Positions 45,430-57,602 of a DNA stretch of 64,000 nt are shown here, one piece after another; the stretch's first letter is position 1; every line of letters starts with the position of its first letter. The notes under the pieces were generated by a model. It saw nothing but the letters and a program-made list of their open reading frames with translations, did no database searches and was not told where the DNA came from. This DNA is from Cololabis saira (taxonomy: Eukaryota; Chordata; Actinopteri; Beloniformes; Belonidae). The stretch is taken from contig NC_084598.1 of assembly GCF_033807715.1 (NCBI RefSeq), forward strand, positions 46,473,257-46,537,256, given 5' to 3'. A program made the position numbers and the translations under genes.

Positions 45430-45600
45430 GCAGGGGGGGGGGGGGTACTTAGTGCTGCCCGCAGCTCTTAACTTCCCATCAGCCCCGGGGGGGGGGGGGG
45501 GGGGTACTTAGTGCTGCCCGCAGCTCTTAACTTCCCATCAGCCCCGGCGGTGGCGCCGCGGCACGACCAACCCGGGGGGGAGGTTAGGGGGGGGGGGGGG
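45430..45600 (+). repeat. ~65-bp tandem duplication with poly-G
   Basis: GTACTTAGTGCTGCCCGCAG and CTCTTAACTTCCCATCAGCC occur twice in succession, each preceded by a run of 12-17 G. Further poly-G runs lie at 45575-45600. No gene is seen in 45331-45820. Confidence 0.85.
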
Positions 45601-45819
45601 TCCACCAACGCTCCGCGGAGCTTCACGCTCCGCTCTGTCCTCCAATCAGGAGGCAGCACCGCGGCTCCGCTGGCTCCGCCCCCAAACCCCCCCCCCCTCT
45701 CTGGATGAAAGAGCTTCCACATTCCTCTGCTCCGGGGTCAGAGGTCACACTAACCCCCACCAGCTCCTGCTACGCTAACGCTGGAACATTAACCCCCACG
45801 CTGCCGGGTGTAGGGGGAC

Positions 45820-46190
45820 CAGACCTGGATCAGGACCAGGTACTGGTCCAGGTACTGGTCCTGGACCTGGACCTGGACCTGGACCAGGTCCAGGACCAGA
45901 TCAGGACCAGGACCAGGACCAGGACCAGATCAGGACCAGGTACCAGGACCTGGTCCTGATCTGGTCCAGGTCACAACATAAAACACCCAGAAGCGTGTCA
46001 GGGAGGATAGGAAACAGTGGGAGCAGCAGAGGAGCTGGGGTCGGACCAGGTACTGGTCCAGGTACTGGTACTGGACCTGGACCAGATCTGGTCCTGGTCC
46101 AGGATCAGGACCAGATCACAACCTAAAACCCCCAGAGTGGTGTCAGGGAGGATAGGAAACAGTGGGAGCAGCAGAGGAGCTGGAGTCGGA
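45820..46190 (+). repeat. GGACCAGG-type minisatellite
   Basis: Irregular units of GGTCCAGGTACTGGTCCTGG and GACCAGGACCAG. A flanking block AGGGAGGATAGGAAACAGTG is duplicated at about 46000 and 46146, so the whole unit was duplicated. Confidence 0.9.
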
Positions 46191-46417
46191 CCAACAACCA
46201 CAACACTGGTTAATAAAGAAATAAAGATGTAAATAAATAGAACAACAGCCAAGCAGCTCGTTCAGGAATAAATACAAATAAAACAAACGGTACATATAAT
46301 AATATAAAATAATAACATTATGATGAAGTACGAGTTGGAGAAGAAGCTGAAGGAAGAAAAGCTGATCAAGTTCAGCCCCGTTTATATTCTTATATGGTAT
46401 ATAAAACAATTATATTT

Positions 46418-46520
<103 letters not shown>

Positions 46521-46659
46521 TTTAAATTCCATCAGAATATTCATAATCCATAAATCAATGCAATCTAAAAGAATCACAACATTTATCTTTAATATGAATG
46601 AATATAAATAAAACCCACATTACAAACATGCTAACATGCTAACATGCTAACTCCTAACC

Positions 46660-46743
46660 TGCTCCAGGTTTCTGGTAAGGTTTTTCTCCCACTAGGGGAG
46701 TTTTTACCTGCCATTGTTTATATAATAATTGCTCGGGGGTTCA

Positions 46744-46774
<31 letters not shown>

Positions 46775-46945
46775 GTTTATGTTTATGTTTATGTTTATGT
46801 TTATGTTTATGTTTATGTTTATGTTCATGTTCATGTTCATGTTCATGTTTATGTTTATGTTTATGTTCTGGATCTCTGTAAAGCGTCTAGAGACAACTGT
46901 TGTATTAGACGCTATATAAATAAAATTGAATTGAATTGAATGAAC
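46660..46945 (+). mobile_element. L2-type tail with TTTATG hexanucleotide expansion
   Basis: CCCACTAGGGGAGTTTTTAC then TAGACGCTATATAAATAAAA and ATTGAATTGAATTGAA, as in 5512-5997. Between them a (TGTATG)/(TTTATG)/(TTCATG) hexamer array at 46743-46867 replaces the single TTTATGTTTATG of that copy, so the expansion is copy-specific. Confidence 0.7.
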
Positions 46946-46974
46946 TAAATAAAATCCTGTCAAAAAGACTGAGA

Positions 46975-49900
46975 ACAGATTAATAACAATATCAGACTAA
47001 TACCACCTTAAGATCAATATCAGTCTAATACCACCTTAAGATCAATATCAGTCTAATACCACCTTAAGATCAATATCAGACTAATACCACCTTAAGATCA
47101 ATATCAGTCTAATACCACCTTAAGATCAATATCAGACTAATACCACCTTAAGATCAATATCAGACTAATACCACCTTAAGAACAGAACAATATCAGTCTA
47201 ATACCACCTTAAGAACAGATCAATATCAGTCTAATACCACCTTAAGATCAGATCAATATCAGACTAATACCACCTTAAGATCAATATCAGACTAATACCA
47301 CCTTAAGATCAATATCAGACTAATACCACCTTAAGATCAATATCAGACTAATACCACCTTAAGATCAATATCAGACTAATACCACCTTAAGATCAATATC
47401 AGACTAATACCACCTTAAGATCAATATCAGACTAATACCACCTTAAGAACAGATCAGACTAATACCACCTTAAGATCAATATCAGACTAATACCACCTTA
47501 AGATCAATATCAGACTAATACCACCTTAAGAACAGATCAATATCAGACTAATACCACCTTAAGAACAATATCAGTCTAATACCACCTTAAGATCAATATC
47601 AGACTAATACCACCTTAAGATCAATATCAGACTAATACCACCTTAAGAACAGAACAATATCAGTCTAATACCACCTTAAGAACAATATCAGACTAATACC
47701 ACCTTAAGAACAATATCAGACTAATACCACCTTAAGAACAGATCAGTCTAATACCACCTTAAGAACAATATCAGACTAATACCACCTTAAGAACAATATC
47801 AGACTAATACCACCTTAAGAACAGATCAGTCTAATACCACCTTAAGATCAATATCAGACTAATACCACCTTAAGATCAGATCAATATCAGACTAATACCA
47901 CCTTAAGAACAATATCAGTCTAATACCACCTTAAGAACAATATCAGTCTAATACCACCTTAAGATCAATATCAGTCTAATACCACCTTAAGAACAGATCA
48001 GTCTAATACCACCTTAAGATCAATATCAGTCTAATACCACCTTAAGAACAGATCAGTCTAATACCACCTTAAGATCAATATCAGTCTAATACCACCTTAA
48101 GAACAGATCAGTCTAATACCACCTTAAGAACAGATCAATATCAGTCTAATACCACCTTAAGATCAATATCAGTCTAATACCACCTTAAGAACAGATCAAT
48201 ATCAGTCTAATACCACCTTAAGAACAATATCAGTCTAATACCACCTTAAGATCAGATCAGTCTAATACCACCTTAAGAACAGATCAATATCAGTCTAATA
48301 CCACCTTAAGAACAATATCAGTCTAATACCACCTTAAGATCAGATCAGTCTAATACCACCTTAAGAACAGATCAATATCAGTCTAATACCACCTTAAGAT
48401 CAATATCAGACTAATACCACCTTAAGATCAATATCAGACTAATACCACCTTAAGATCAATATCAGACTAATACCACCTTAAGATCAATATCAGTCTAATA
48501 CCACCTTAAGAACAATATCAGACTAATACCACCTTAAGATCAATATCAGACTAATACCACCTTAAGAACAATATCAGTCTAATACCACCTTAAGAACAGA
48601 TCAATATCAGTCTAATACCACCTTAAGAACAATATCAGTCTAATACCACCTTAAGAACAGATCAATATCAGTCTAATACCACCTTAAGATCAATATCAGA
48701 CTAATACCACCTTAAGATCAATATCAGTCTAATACCACCTTAAGATCAATATCAGTCTAATACCACCTTAAGAACAATATCAGTCTAATACCACCTTAAG
48801 AACAGATCAATATCAGACTAATACCACCTTAAGATCAATATCAGTCTAATACCACCTTAAGATCAATATCAGTCTAATACCACCTTAAGAACAATATCAG
48901 TCTAATACCACCTTAAGAACAGATCAATATCAGTCTAATACCACCTTAAGAACAATATCAGACTAATACCACCTTAAGAACAGAACAATATCAGTCTAAT
49001 ACCACCTTAAGAACAATATCAGACTAATACCACCTTAAGAACAATATCAGACTAATACCACCTTAAGAACAGATCAGTCTAATACCACCTTAAGATCAAT
49101 ATCAGACTAATACCACCTTAAGATCAGATCAATATCAGACTAATACCACCTTAAGAACAGATCAGTCTAATACCACCTTAAGATCAATATCAGTCTAATA
49201 CCACCTTAAGAACAGATCAATATCAGACTAATACCACCTTAAGATCAGATCAATATCAGACTAATACCACCTTAAGATCAATATCAGACTAATACCACCT
49301 TAAGATCAATATCAGTCTAATACCACCTTAAGATCAATATCAGTCTAATACCACCTTAAGATCAATATCAGTCTAATACCACCTTAAGAACAATATCAGT
49401 CTAATACCACCTTAAGATCAATATCAGCCTAATACCACCTTAAGAACAATATCAGTCTAATACCACCTTAAGATCAATATCAGTCTAATACCACCTTAAG
49501 ATCAATATCAGTCTAATACCACCTTAAGAACAATATCAGTCTAATACCACCTTAAGAACAATATCAGTCTAATACCACCTTAAGAACAGATCAATATCAG
49601 ACTAATACCACCTTAAGAACAGATCAATAGTCTAATACCACCTTAAGAACAATATCAGTCTAATACCACCTTAAGAACAATATCAGTCTAATACCACCTT
49701 AAGAACAGATCAATATCAGACTAATACCACCTTAAGAACAGATCAATATCAGACTAATACCACCTTAAGAACAGATCAATATCAGACTAATACCACCTTA
49801 AGAACAGATCAGTCTAATACCACCTTAAGAACAATATCAGTCTAATACCACCTTAAGATTAATATCAGTCTAATACCACCTTAAGAACAGATCAATATCA

Positions 49901-51190
49901 GTCTAATACCACCTTAAGAACAGATCAATATCAGACTAATACCACCTTAAGAACAGATCAATATCAGTCTAATACCACCTTAAGATCAATATCAGTCTAA
50001 TACCACCTTAAGAACAATATCAGTCTAATACCACCTTAAGAACAATATCAGTCTAATACCACCTTAAGATTAATATCAGTCTAATACCACCTTAAGAACA
50101 GATCAATATCAGTCTAATACCACCTTAAGAACAGATCAATATCAGACTAATACCACCTTAAGAACAGATCAATATCAGTCTAATACCACCTTAAGATCAG
50201 ATCAATATCAGTCTAATACCACCTTAAGATCAATATCAGACTAATACCACCTTAAGATCAATATCAGTCTAATACCACCTTAAGAACAGATCAGACTAAT
50301 ACCACCTTAAGATCAATATCAGAATAATACCACCTTAAGATCAATATCAGTCTAATACCACCTTAAGATCAGATCAATATCAGTCTAATACCACCTTAAG
50401 ATCAATATCAGACTAATACCACCTTAAGATCAATATCAGTCTAATACCACCTTAAGAACAGATCAGACTAATACCACCTTAAGATCAATATCAGACTAAT
50501 ACCACCTTAAGATCAATATCAGACTAATACCACCTTAAGATCAATATCAGTCTAATACCACCTTAAGATCAATATCAGACTAATACCACCTTAAGATCAA
50601 TATCAGTCTAATACCACCTTAAGAACAGATCAGACTAATACCACCTTAAGATCAATATCAGAATAATACCACCTTAAGATCAATATCAGTCTAATACCAC
50701 CTTAAGATCAATATCAGACTAATACCACCTTAAGATCAATATCAGACTAATACCACCTTAAGATCAATATCAGTCTAATACCACCTTAAGAACAGATCAG
50801 ACTAATACCACCTTAAGATCAATATCAGAATAATACCACCTTAAGATCAATATCAGTCTAATACCACCTTAAGATCAATATCAGACTAATACCACCTTAA
50901 GATCAATATCAGTCTAATACCACCTTAAGAACAGATCAATATCAGTCTAATACCACCTTAAGAACAGATCAATATCAGTCTAATACCACCTTAAGAACAG
51001 ATCAATATCAGTCTAATACCACCTTAAGAACAGATCAATATCAGACTAATACCACCTTAAGATCAATATCAGTCTAATACCACCTTAAGATCAATATCAG
51101 TCTAATACCACCTTACGATCAATATCAGACTAATACCACCTTAAGAACAGATCAATAGTTTAATACCACCTTAAGAACAGATCAATAGTT
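46975..51190 (+). repeat. 28-bp satellite (CTAATACCACCTTAAG), ~4.2 kb
   Basis: Roughly 150 tandem copies with an invariant CTAATACCACCTTAAG core and a variable linker (ATCAATATCAGA, AACAATATCAGT, AACAGATCAATATCAGT, AACAGATCAGT), giving 27-34-bp spacing. GACTAAT and GTCTAAT forms are interspersed. No coding capacity. Confidence 0.97.
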
Positions 51191-51490
51191 TAATTCTTCT
51201 TTCATTCAGAATTAAAATTAAATCTGATTTAAAATGTAAGTGTCGGTTTATTCCGATTTTAAATCTGAATAGAATAATTAATCGATCATGTAAACACTCA
51301 TTAAAAATTTAAAAAAAAAAATTAAAAGATAAATAAAATAAAAAAATAATTAAATAAATAAAATTAAATTAAATTAAAAAATAATAATAATAAAAAAAAA
51401 GAAATACAAAAAATGTAATAATGTTTTAAACGTATCCACTCATTCCTCTTTAAATTAATTCCGGTCTTTCTGCTCGTTCCCTCGCAGGAA
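51190..51490. mobile_element. Diverged MITE copy related to 13378-14532
   Basis: The right part (CTCTTTAAATTAATTCCGGTCTTTCTGCTCGTTCCCTC) is complementary to 14300-14350, and CATGTAAACACTCATT and AATCTGATTT blocks match its interior. An A/T-rich expansion fills 51305-51410. Confidence 0.55.
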
Positions 51491-51515
51491 AAGGCTTTTT
51501 TAAAAGGTGGTTCAG

Positions 51516-51535
51516 AGGTCAGAGGTCAGAGGTCA
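51516..51535 (+). promoter_or_regulatory. Triple AGGTCA DR1 array
   Basis: AGGTCA occurs three times separated by single G residues, the DR1 arrangement of HNF4/PPAR-RXR sites. It is the second such array upstream of plagl2 (see 43328-43347). Function is inferred from the motif only. Confidence 0.35.
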
Positions 51536-51549
51536 CGCTTTACTAACCA

Positions 51550-51620
51550 CATTGACCAGAGGAAGTCCGGGTTACCGGGGTTACCGGGGTTACCGGGGTT
51601 ACCAGGGTTGCCGGGGGCAA
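51550..51620 (+). repeat. 9-bp minisatellite (GGGGTTACC)
   Basis: About five copies of GGGGTTACC, then diverged GGGCAACAA/GGGCAACGA units. Confidence 0.85.
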
Positions 51621-51667
51621 CAAGGGCAACGAGGGCGCGTCACTCTAATAAAACCTGCTCAGGATCC

Positions 51668-51862
51668 CCCAGACTCTGACTGACAGTCGGCTCAGCCAAT
51701 CACAGGCCGCCCAGCAGCGAGGCCCCGCCCCCAGGCTCTGACTGACAGTCGGCTCAGCCAATCACAGGCCGCGCAGCAGCGAGGCCCCGCCCCCAGGCTC
51801 TGACTGACAGCCGGCTCAGCCAATCACAGGCCGCCCAGCAGGAGGCCCCGCCCCCTGTTCGT
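51668..51862 (+). repeat. 63-bp cassette x3 with CCAAT and GC boxes
   Basis: Three near-identical copies; each holds GCTCAGCCAATCACAGGCCG (CCAAT box) and GGCCCCGCCCCC (Sp/KLF GC box) at fixed spacing. This looks like an amplified promoter module, although no TATA box or start site is evident. Confidence 0.85.
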
Positions 51863-51866
51863 GTTC

Positions 51867-52217
51867 ACGGCTCCTACAGTTTTCCAGGTCAGATTCCAGC
51901 ACTTTTCAAGCACTTTCAAGGGTCATTTTCAAAATCTTCCAGCACCTTATCACTACGGTAAAATACCTACAGCTATTTTTTCCGCTTTTTATCTCAGTTA
52001 TGTTCATTGTATCGTGCTGTAAACATCTAGTCATGTTTCATCTGACTGGTTTTATTCCTCCTTGTAAAAACTAAACTACAGTCTGATCCCAGTTTAGTGA
52101 AAGACACAGTTATAATTTCAAGAACTTAAAACTAAAATTCAAGCCTTTTCAGGCCTTGAAAACACAACATTGAAATTCAAGCACTTTCAAGGATTTCCAG
52201 CCCCGTAGGAACCCTGA
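51867..52217. repeat. Dispersed repeat (CAAGCACTTTCAAGG), copy 1
   Basis: Ends TTTCAAGGATTTCCAGCCCC then GTAGGAACCCTG; the same end appears at 53451-53490. The left end CGGCTCCTACAGTTTTCCAG is an imperfect complement of the right end, so it may be a DNA element with a TTCCTACGG-type terminus. Confidence 0.55.
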
Positions 52218-52221
52218 ATAA

Positions 52222-52487
52222 ATATATCTGGAAAACAAGTAAGTGTGACAATGTTTGTTTGTTTGTGAAGCTGTTGAGTGTGTTGGTTTTTTTGGTTTGA
52301 TTTTATTTATCTATTTATTTTTGCTATTTTTTTTTTTTTCGTTTGTTTATGTGTTGTTTTCATGTGTGTGTAAACAGCAAGACCTGCTTGCATTTTATTG
52401 TGAAATTAATGTGATACTTGCTGATTGCTTTGTTTTTTTGTACATTTATATTGAAATTCAATAAAAATATTGTTAAAAAAAAAAGAT
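52222..52487 (+). mobile_element. LINE-like 3' end with poly(A)
   Basis: A T-rich stretch ending AATTCAATAAAAATATTGTT then a poly-A run, the layout of teleost L1-like 3' ends. No coding part is retained. Confidence 0.45.
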
Positions 52488-52722
52488 ATAGAAATAAGAA
52501 ACTATCGATTATCGTTATTGTTCTTTGTTGTTAAAGGAGCATGAGACTCCTTTTAAGAAATGAGACTCTCTAGCGCCACCCTTCACCACGACGACCGTTG
52601 GGGGTACTGCAGCCAACAGTGAAGCCGACACGGGAGAACGGGGAGAACGTGCATGCAGCGTCATGTGACGTCACATCTGCAGGACAGCGCGGGAAATTGC
52701 TGCTCTAGCTGTGAATTGTGAA
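52488..52722. other. No gene; contains CRE palindrome
   Basis: Sequence around CTCTAGCGCCACC. A perfect CRE core TGACGTCA lies at 52666-52673. It is interrupted on the right by the solo LTR; the target duplication GTGAA is part of a GTGAATTGTGAA repeat. Confidence 0.4.
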
Positions 52723-53059
52723 TGTCAGGGTTTGACACTTCCCCCCAGTTTGAGTTTCAGTTCTGTCCCTCCTGTTTCCCCTTTGCCCTGATTGTCTGCA
52801 CCTGTGTCTCGTCGTGTCTCGTTATCCCCTGTGTATATCTGGTCTTGTCATTCCTTTGTTGCCTGTCGGTCCGTACTGTTTGTTCCCTCCATGTACTCCT
52901 GGTTTTCGATCCCTGTATACGTGAGTTGTTTTTGATCCTGCTCTGCAGCATTTTAGTTTGGTTTTTTGTGGAATAAATCCTTCTGTTTTTTGAGAACTCC
53001 TGCCTCCAGCCTCCCTCTCTCTCCTTGCGTTTGGGTCCTCAACACCACGCCTTGTGACA
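52723..53059 (+). mobile_element. Solo LTR with 5-bp duplication
   Basis: Starts TGTCAGGGTTTGACAC, ends CGCCTTGTGACA; GTGAA at 52718-52722 and 53060-53064. A GGAATAAATCC polyadenylation-type signal is at about 52970. Typical of a Ty3/gypsy LTR left by recombination. Confidence 0.85.
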
Positions 53060-53280
53060 GTGAATTGTGAATTGCAGCACATTTTGCAGCACACAGCCTG
53101 TTCAAGGCAACGGGGAGATACACTAGAGGAAACATTCTTTTGGGTTTGGAACGCTTCATCTGACATTATTACTAGAAAACTTAAAATGTATACAGATTTT
53201 TTTCATAAATCCTGCCTCAAGCTCATTTAACTTTTAATATTGGTGCTTGTTTTCAAAACCTGAGATAATGTTTGATCCCA

Positions 53281-53495
53281 GTTTTTTGGACTTTTCCAGG
53301 TGAATCTGCAGGTGAAGCAGCTTCCTGTTTTAGAACTGAAACTAAAACTCCAGCAATTAAACTAAAACTCCAGCAATTAAACTAAAACTCCAGCAATTAA
53401 ACTAAAACTCCAGCAATTAAACTAAAACTCCAGCAATTAAACTAAAATTCCAGCACTTTCAAGGATTTCCAGCCCCCGTAGGATCCCTGTAACGG
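53281..53495. repeat. Dispersed repeat copy 2 with 20-bp array
   Basis: Ends TTTCAAGGATTTCCAGCCCC then CGTAGGATCCCTG as at 51867-52217. Inside, AACTAAAACTCCAGCAATTA is repeated five times (53337-53440), an expansion absent from copy 1. Confidence 0.75.
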
Positions 53496-53699
53496 AGGAC
53501 TCCACCCCCCTAAACCCCCCAGGTTTCAGTTCCTCTCCAACTGACGGCACATCCGGATGTGGGGGGGGGGACTGATGAAACAGGGCTGTGGTTCAGGAAG
53601 GGGGGGGTTGGGGGTTCAACTGCCACCAGAACCTCCTGGTTGGTTTTGCTGCAGCGCTGTGACACGCCGCCATCACTGTTACAGTACCACCTGGTTCCA

Positions 53700-55372
53700 C
53701 CTGGTTCCAACCTCTACAACCTCTACACCCTCTACAGACCAACCTCTACAACCTCTACAGACCAACCTCTACAACCTCTACAACCTCTACAGACCAACCT
53801 CTACAACCTCTACAACCTCTACAACCTCTACAACCTCTACAACCTCTACAACCTCTACAACCTCTACAGACCAACCTCTACAACCTCTACAACCTCTACA
53901 ACCTCTACAACCTCTACAGACCAACCTCTACAACCTCTACAACCTCTACAGACCAACCTCTACAACCTCTACAACCTCTACAGACCAACCTCTACAACCT
54001 CTACAACCTCTACAGACCAACCTCTACAGACCAACCTCTACAACCTCTACAGACCAACCTCTACAACCTCTACAGACCAACCTCTACAACCTCTACAACC
54101 TCTACAACCTCTACAGACCAACCTCTACAACCTCTACAACCTCTACAACCTCTACAACCTCTACAACCTCTACAGACCAACCTCTACAACCTCTACAGAC
54201 CAACCTCTACAACCTCTACAACCTCTACAACCTCTACAGACCAACCTCTACAACCTCTACAACCTCTACAACCTCTACAACCTCTACAGACCAACCTCTA
54301 CAACCTCTACAACCTCTACAACCTCTACAACCTCTACAACCTCTACAACCTCTACAACCTCTACAACCTCTACAACCTCTACAGACCAACCTCTACAACC
54401 TCTACAGACCAACCTCTACAACCTCTACAACCTCTACAACCTCTACAACCTCTACAGACCAACCTCTACAACCTCTACAGACCAACCTCTACAGCCTCTA
54501 CAGACCAACCTCTACAACCTCTACAACCTCTACAACCTCTACAGACCAACCTCTACAACCTCTACAGACCAACCTCTACAGCCTCTACAGACCAACCTCT
54601 ACAGCCTCTACAGACCAACCTCTACAGCCTCTACAGACCAACCTCTACAACCTCTACAGACCAACCTCTACAGCCTCTACAACCTCTACAACCTCTACAG
54701 CCTCTACAACCTCTACAACCTCTACAGACCAACCTCTACAACCTCTACAGACCAACCTCTACAGCCTCTACAGACCAACCTCTACAGCCTCTACAGACCA
54801 ACCTCTACAACCTCTACAGACCAACCTCTACAGCCTCTACAACCTCTACAACCTCTACAGCCTCTACAGACCAACCTGTACAACCTCTACAACCTCTACA
54901 GACCAACCTCTACAACCTCTACAACCTCTACAACCTCTACAACCTCTACAGACCAACCTCTACAACCTCTACAACCTCTACAGACCAACCTCTACAACCT
55001 CTACAACCTCTACAACCTCTACAGACCAACCTCTACAACCTCTACAACCTCTACAACCTCTACAGACCAACCTCTACAGACCAACCTCTACAACCTCTAC
55101 AGACCAACCTGTACAACCTCTACAACCTCTACAGACCAACCTCTACAGACCAACCTCTACAGACCAACCTGTACAACCTCTACAACCTCTACAGACCAAC
55201 CTCTACAACCTCTACAACCTCTACAACCTCTACAGACCAACCTCTACAACCTCTACAGACCAACCTCTACAGACCAACCTCTACAACCTCTACAGACCAA
55301 CCTCTACAACCTCTACAACCTCTACAACCTCTACAACCTCTACAACCTCTACAACCTCTACAACCTCTACAG
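53700..55372 (+). repeat. CTCTACAAC satellite (9/14-bp units)
   Basis: A mixture of 9-bp CTCTACAAC and 14-bp CTCTACAGACCAAC units, with CTCTACAGC variants in 54490-54870. The 14-mer shifts frame, but all three forward frames lack stops in either unit, so 616-620-codon open frames result (TTS, PLQ and NLY tripeptides). No evidence of translation. Confidence 0.96.
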
Positions 55373-55519
55373 AACCTTCCAGGTGGTTCATGGATCCAGA
55401 CCATCATAGTTGGTTCTGACTCAAAGATAAAACAGCTTTATTTTGACTTTATGCTTCATTTTGGTGAAATCAGTTGATTTTATTTATAGTAAAGAAAAGT
55501 TAAAAACGTTGAAACACCA

Positions 55520-55600
55520 GAATCTAAGACGTGTGTGTGTATCAGTGTGTGTGTATCAGTGTGTGTATCAGTGTGTGTGTATCAGAGTGTGTCTGAGTGA
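55520..55600 (+). repeat. (TG)n / GTGTGTATCAG repeat
   Basis: GTGTGTGTATCAGTGTGTGT units, followed by C-rich sequence with a 22-C run at 55718-55742. Confidence 0.9.
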
Positions 55601-55856
55601 GTATGAGGGGATTCCCTCCTGGCTCTGGTCCTGATCTGCAGCAGCTGGAGGAGGTTGATGGCACCACGCCAGCGGGAACCAGGCCAGACCCCCCCTCTCC
55701 CCCAAACCACCACTACCCCCCGCCCCCCCCCCCCCCCCCCCCAATCCCACCAGCGGGCGCCAGGCCAGCCCCCCATCACCACCCCCAACTGCTGCTCCGT
55801 CATGTTTAAACACCAGAGGAGCTGGACACGCCCCCCGTGACATCACCGGCAGGTAC

Positions 55857-55860
55857 AGGT

Positions 55861-55892
<32 letters not shown>

Positions 55893-56245
55893 TACTGTTC
55901 CAGCTTTGTCCCCGACCCCCTCTCTGATTCAGATCAGTCAGCAACAACAATCTCTAAGTTTGGCAGCGTCAGCTGATCCTGAAACACCCGGCTGTTCAAC
56001 AACCGAAACAACCGGCTCTGAAACAACCGGCTCTGAAACAACCGGCTCTGAAACAACCGAAACACCCGGCTCTGAAACAACCGAAACAACCGGCTCTGCA
56101 ACAACCGGCTCTGAAACAACCGGCTCTGGAACAACCGGTTCCACCGGGTCGTGGAACCTTCAGTTAAACCTGCAGTTAAACCTGCAGTTAAACCTGCAGT
56201 TAAACCTGCAGTTAAACCTGCAGTTAAACCTGCTGTTAAACGGAG
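55857..56245 (+). repeat. Cluster of three trinucleotide-multiple repeats
   Basis: (CAG)n at 55860-55892, a 15-bp GAAACAACCGGCTCT array at 56003-56140 and a 12-bp CAGTTAAACCTG array at 56160-56240. All periods are multiples of three, so a 139-codon frame stays open. No splice or homology evidence for a gene, so I do not call it coding. Confidence 0.9.
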
Positions 56246-56376
56246 CAACTATCTGACCTCACTGTTGTTACACACAATGGAAGCTCATCACATCCACAAA
56301 GAAGGAGGGAGAGAAAGAGGGAGGAGAAGAAAGAGGGAGGAGAAGAAAGAGGGAGGAGAAAGAGCGGTGGTGAGGA

Positions 56377-56470
56377 GTCATTCATTCATTCATGCATTCA
56401 TTCATTCATTCATTCATTCATTCATTCATGCATTCATTCATTCATTCATGCATTCATTCATTCATTCATG
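56377..56470 (+). repeat. (ATTC)n microsatellite
   Basis: ATTC repeats with periodic CATGCATTC variants, preceded by a GGAGAAGAAAGAG purine repeat (56303-56365). Confidence 0.95.
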
Positions 56471-57285
56471 AACTCTTCAACAGCAGCTCTAGGGATAAAA
56501 ACACCTGCTGCTATTTATAATTACTATTTATTTTACTAATTTTACAGTAAAAATAACAACTTGAGCAGCTTAAAAGGATTAAAAAATGGGATAATTACAG
56601 TTAAGAAAATTGTCAAACCCAGTCACCAGACCCGGACCCCAAACGGGTCACAATCCCGGCCCACTCCCCTTCAGAACACGTACAAAAGTATACAAATATA
56701 CAAGATATTCAAGTCCAACCGCTGCAAACAAATAGTCTAAAAAAGAAACTAACAACAACACGTGGACGTCCGTTAAAACTGGGTGAAAACCGTCTGGAAA
56801 CTATTCAGAAACACAACCATAACATCCCTCACAAAATATCTGGATTTAACCTTTTTAAGTTTATTCTAAAATGTAGAAAGAAAACAAAAAGCATATTTCA
56901 AACATGCAGTTTAGAAAGTTTCAACCAAACTAACAAATGTGTCGCAGTCTTTAGGACAAAGTAACAAACTCACAAAAACACTAAAGACTAAAGTTCTGTT
57001 TCAACTGAAGGAACAAATATTCAGACTAATCGGATATGTGAATGTTCAACAATTCTTGTTTTAATGAAAATTTTCTTTAAAAAGACTAAATTAAATAACA
57101 ATAATCATAATAATAATAATATTATTCGTTTTTCGGGTTTAGTATTTCTTTTGTACATTGCTAATTTTTTATATTGCTCTTTTTTAATCACTTAGCTATT
57201 TATTTAGTTTTTTTTTGTTTTTTTAGGACATATTTTTATACCTTTTCACACTTTCGTTAATATTTTGTAAAAGTTGTTGAGCGTG
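56471..57285. other. No gene recognised
   Basis: AT-rich sequence without supported exon; many short stops in all frames. Confidence 0.35.
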
Positions 57286-57287
57286 TG

Positions 57288-57356
57288 TGTGTTGCTGCTG
57301 CACAAGTGGATTTCCCCTCTGGGGGATCAATAAAGTTTATTCTATTCTATTCTATG
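57288..57356 (+). mobile_element. LINE 3' terminus with (TTCTA)n tail
   Basis: GGATTTCCCCTCTGGGGGAT then CAATAAAGTTTATTCTATTC, a 3' end and pentanucleotide tail seen in teleost LINEs. Upstream extent unclear. Confidence 0.5.
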
Positions 57357-57439
57357 ATAGTATTTATAGTCGCGGGGGGGGGGGGGGTGTTTTCTTCTTC
57401 CTAGGGGGGGCATGACAGAAAATAATTGAGAAGCACCGG

Positions 57440-57602
57440 GATAGAGAAACATCAAACAAGCCCTGGCCACGCCCATTCACCCTGCTGGCCACGCCCCCTT
57501 TCCCCTGCTGACCACGCCCCTTCTCATACTGGCCACGCCCCCTTTCCCCTGCTAACCACGCCCCCTTCTCCTACTGGCCACGCCCCCTTTCCCCTGCTGG
57601 CC
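57440..57602 (+). repeat. CCACGCCC minisatellite (KLF-like boxes)
   Basis: About eight units of CTGCTGGCCACGCCCCCTTT type, 20-28 bp apart; each contains CCACGCCC, a KLF/Sp-type motif. Confidence 0.88.

Noticed and set aside
46975..51190. CRISPR-like array with a constant core and variable linker
   Set aside because: Linkers are drawn from a few recurring variants, not unique spacers; eukaryotic satellite.
53557..55419. Long 616-620-codon open frames
   Set aside because: They consist of the CTCTACAAC satellite, which lacks stops in every forward frame; no start context, domain or splice evidence.
55837..56256. 139-codon frame rich in Thr, Gly and Leu-Gln-Asn
   Set aside because: Composed of three tandem repeats with periods of 3, 15 and 12; no homology or exon signals.
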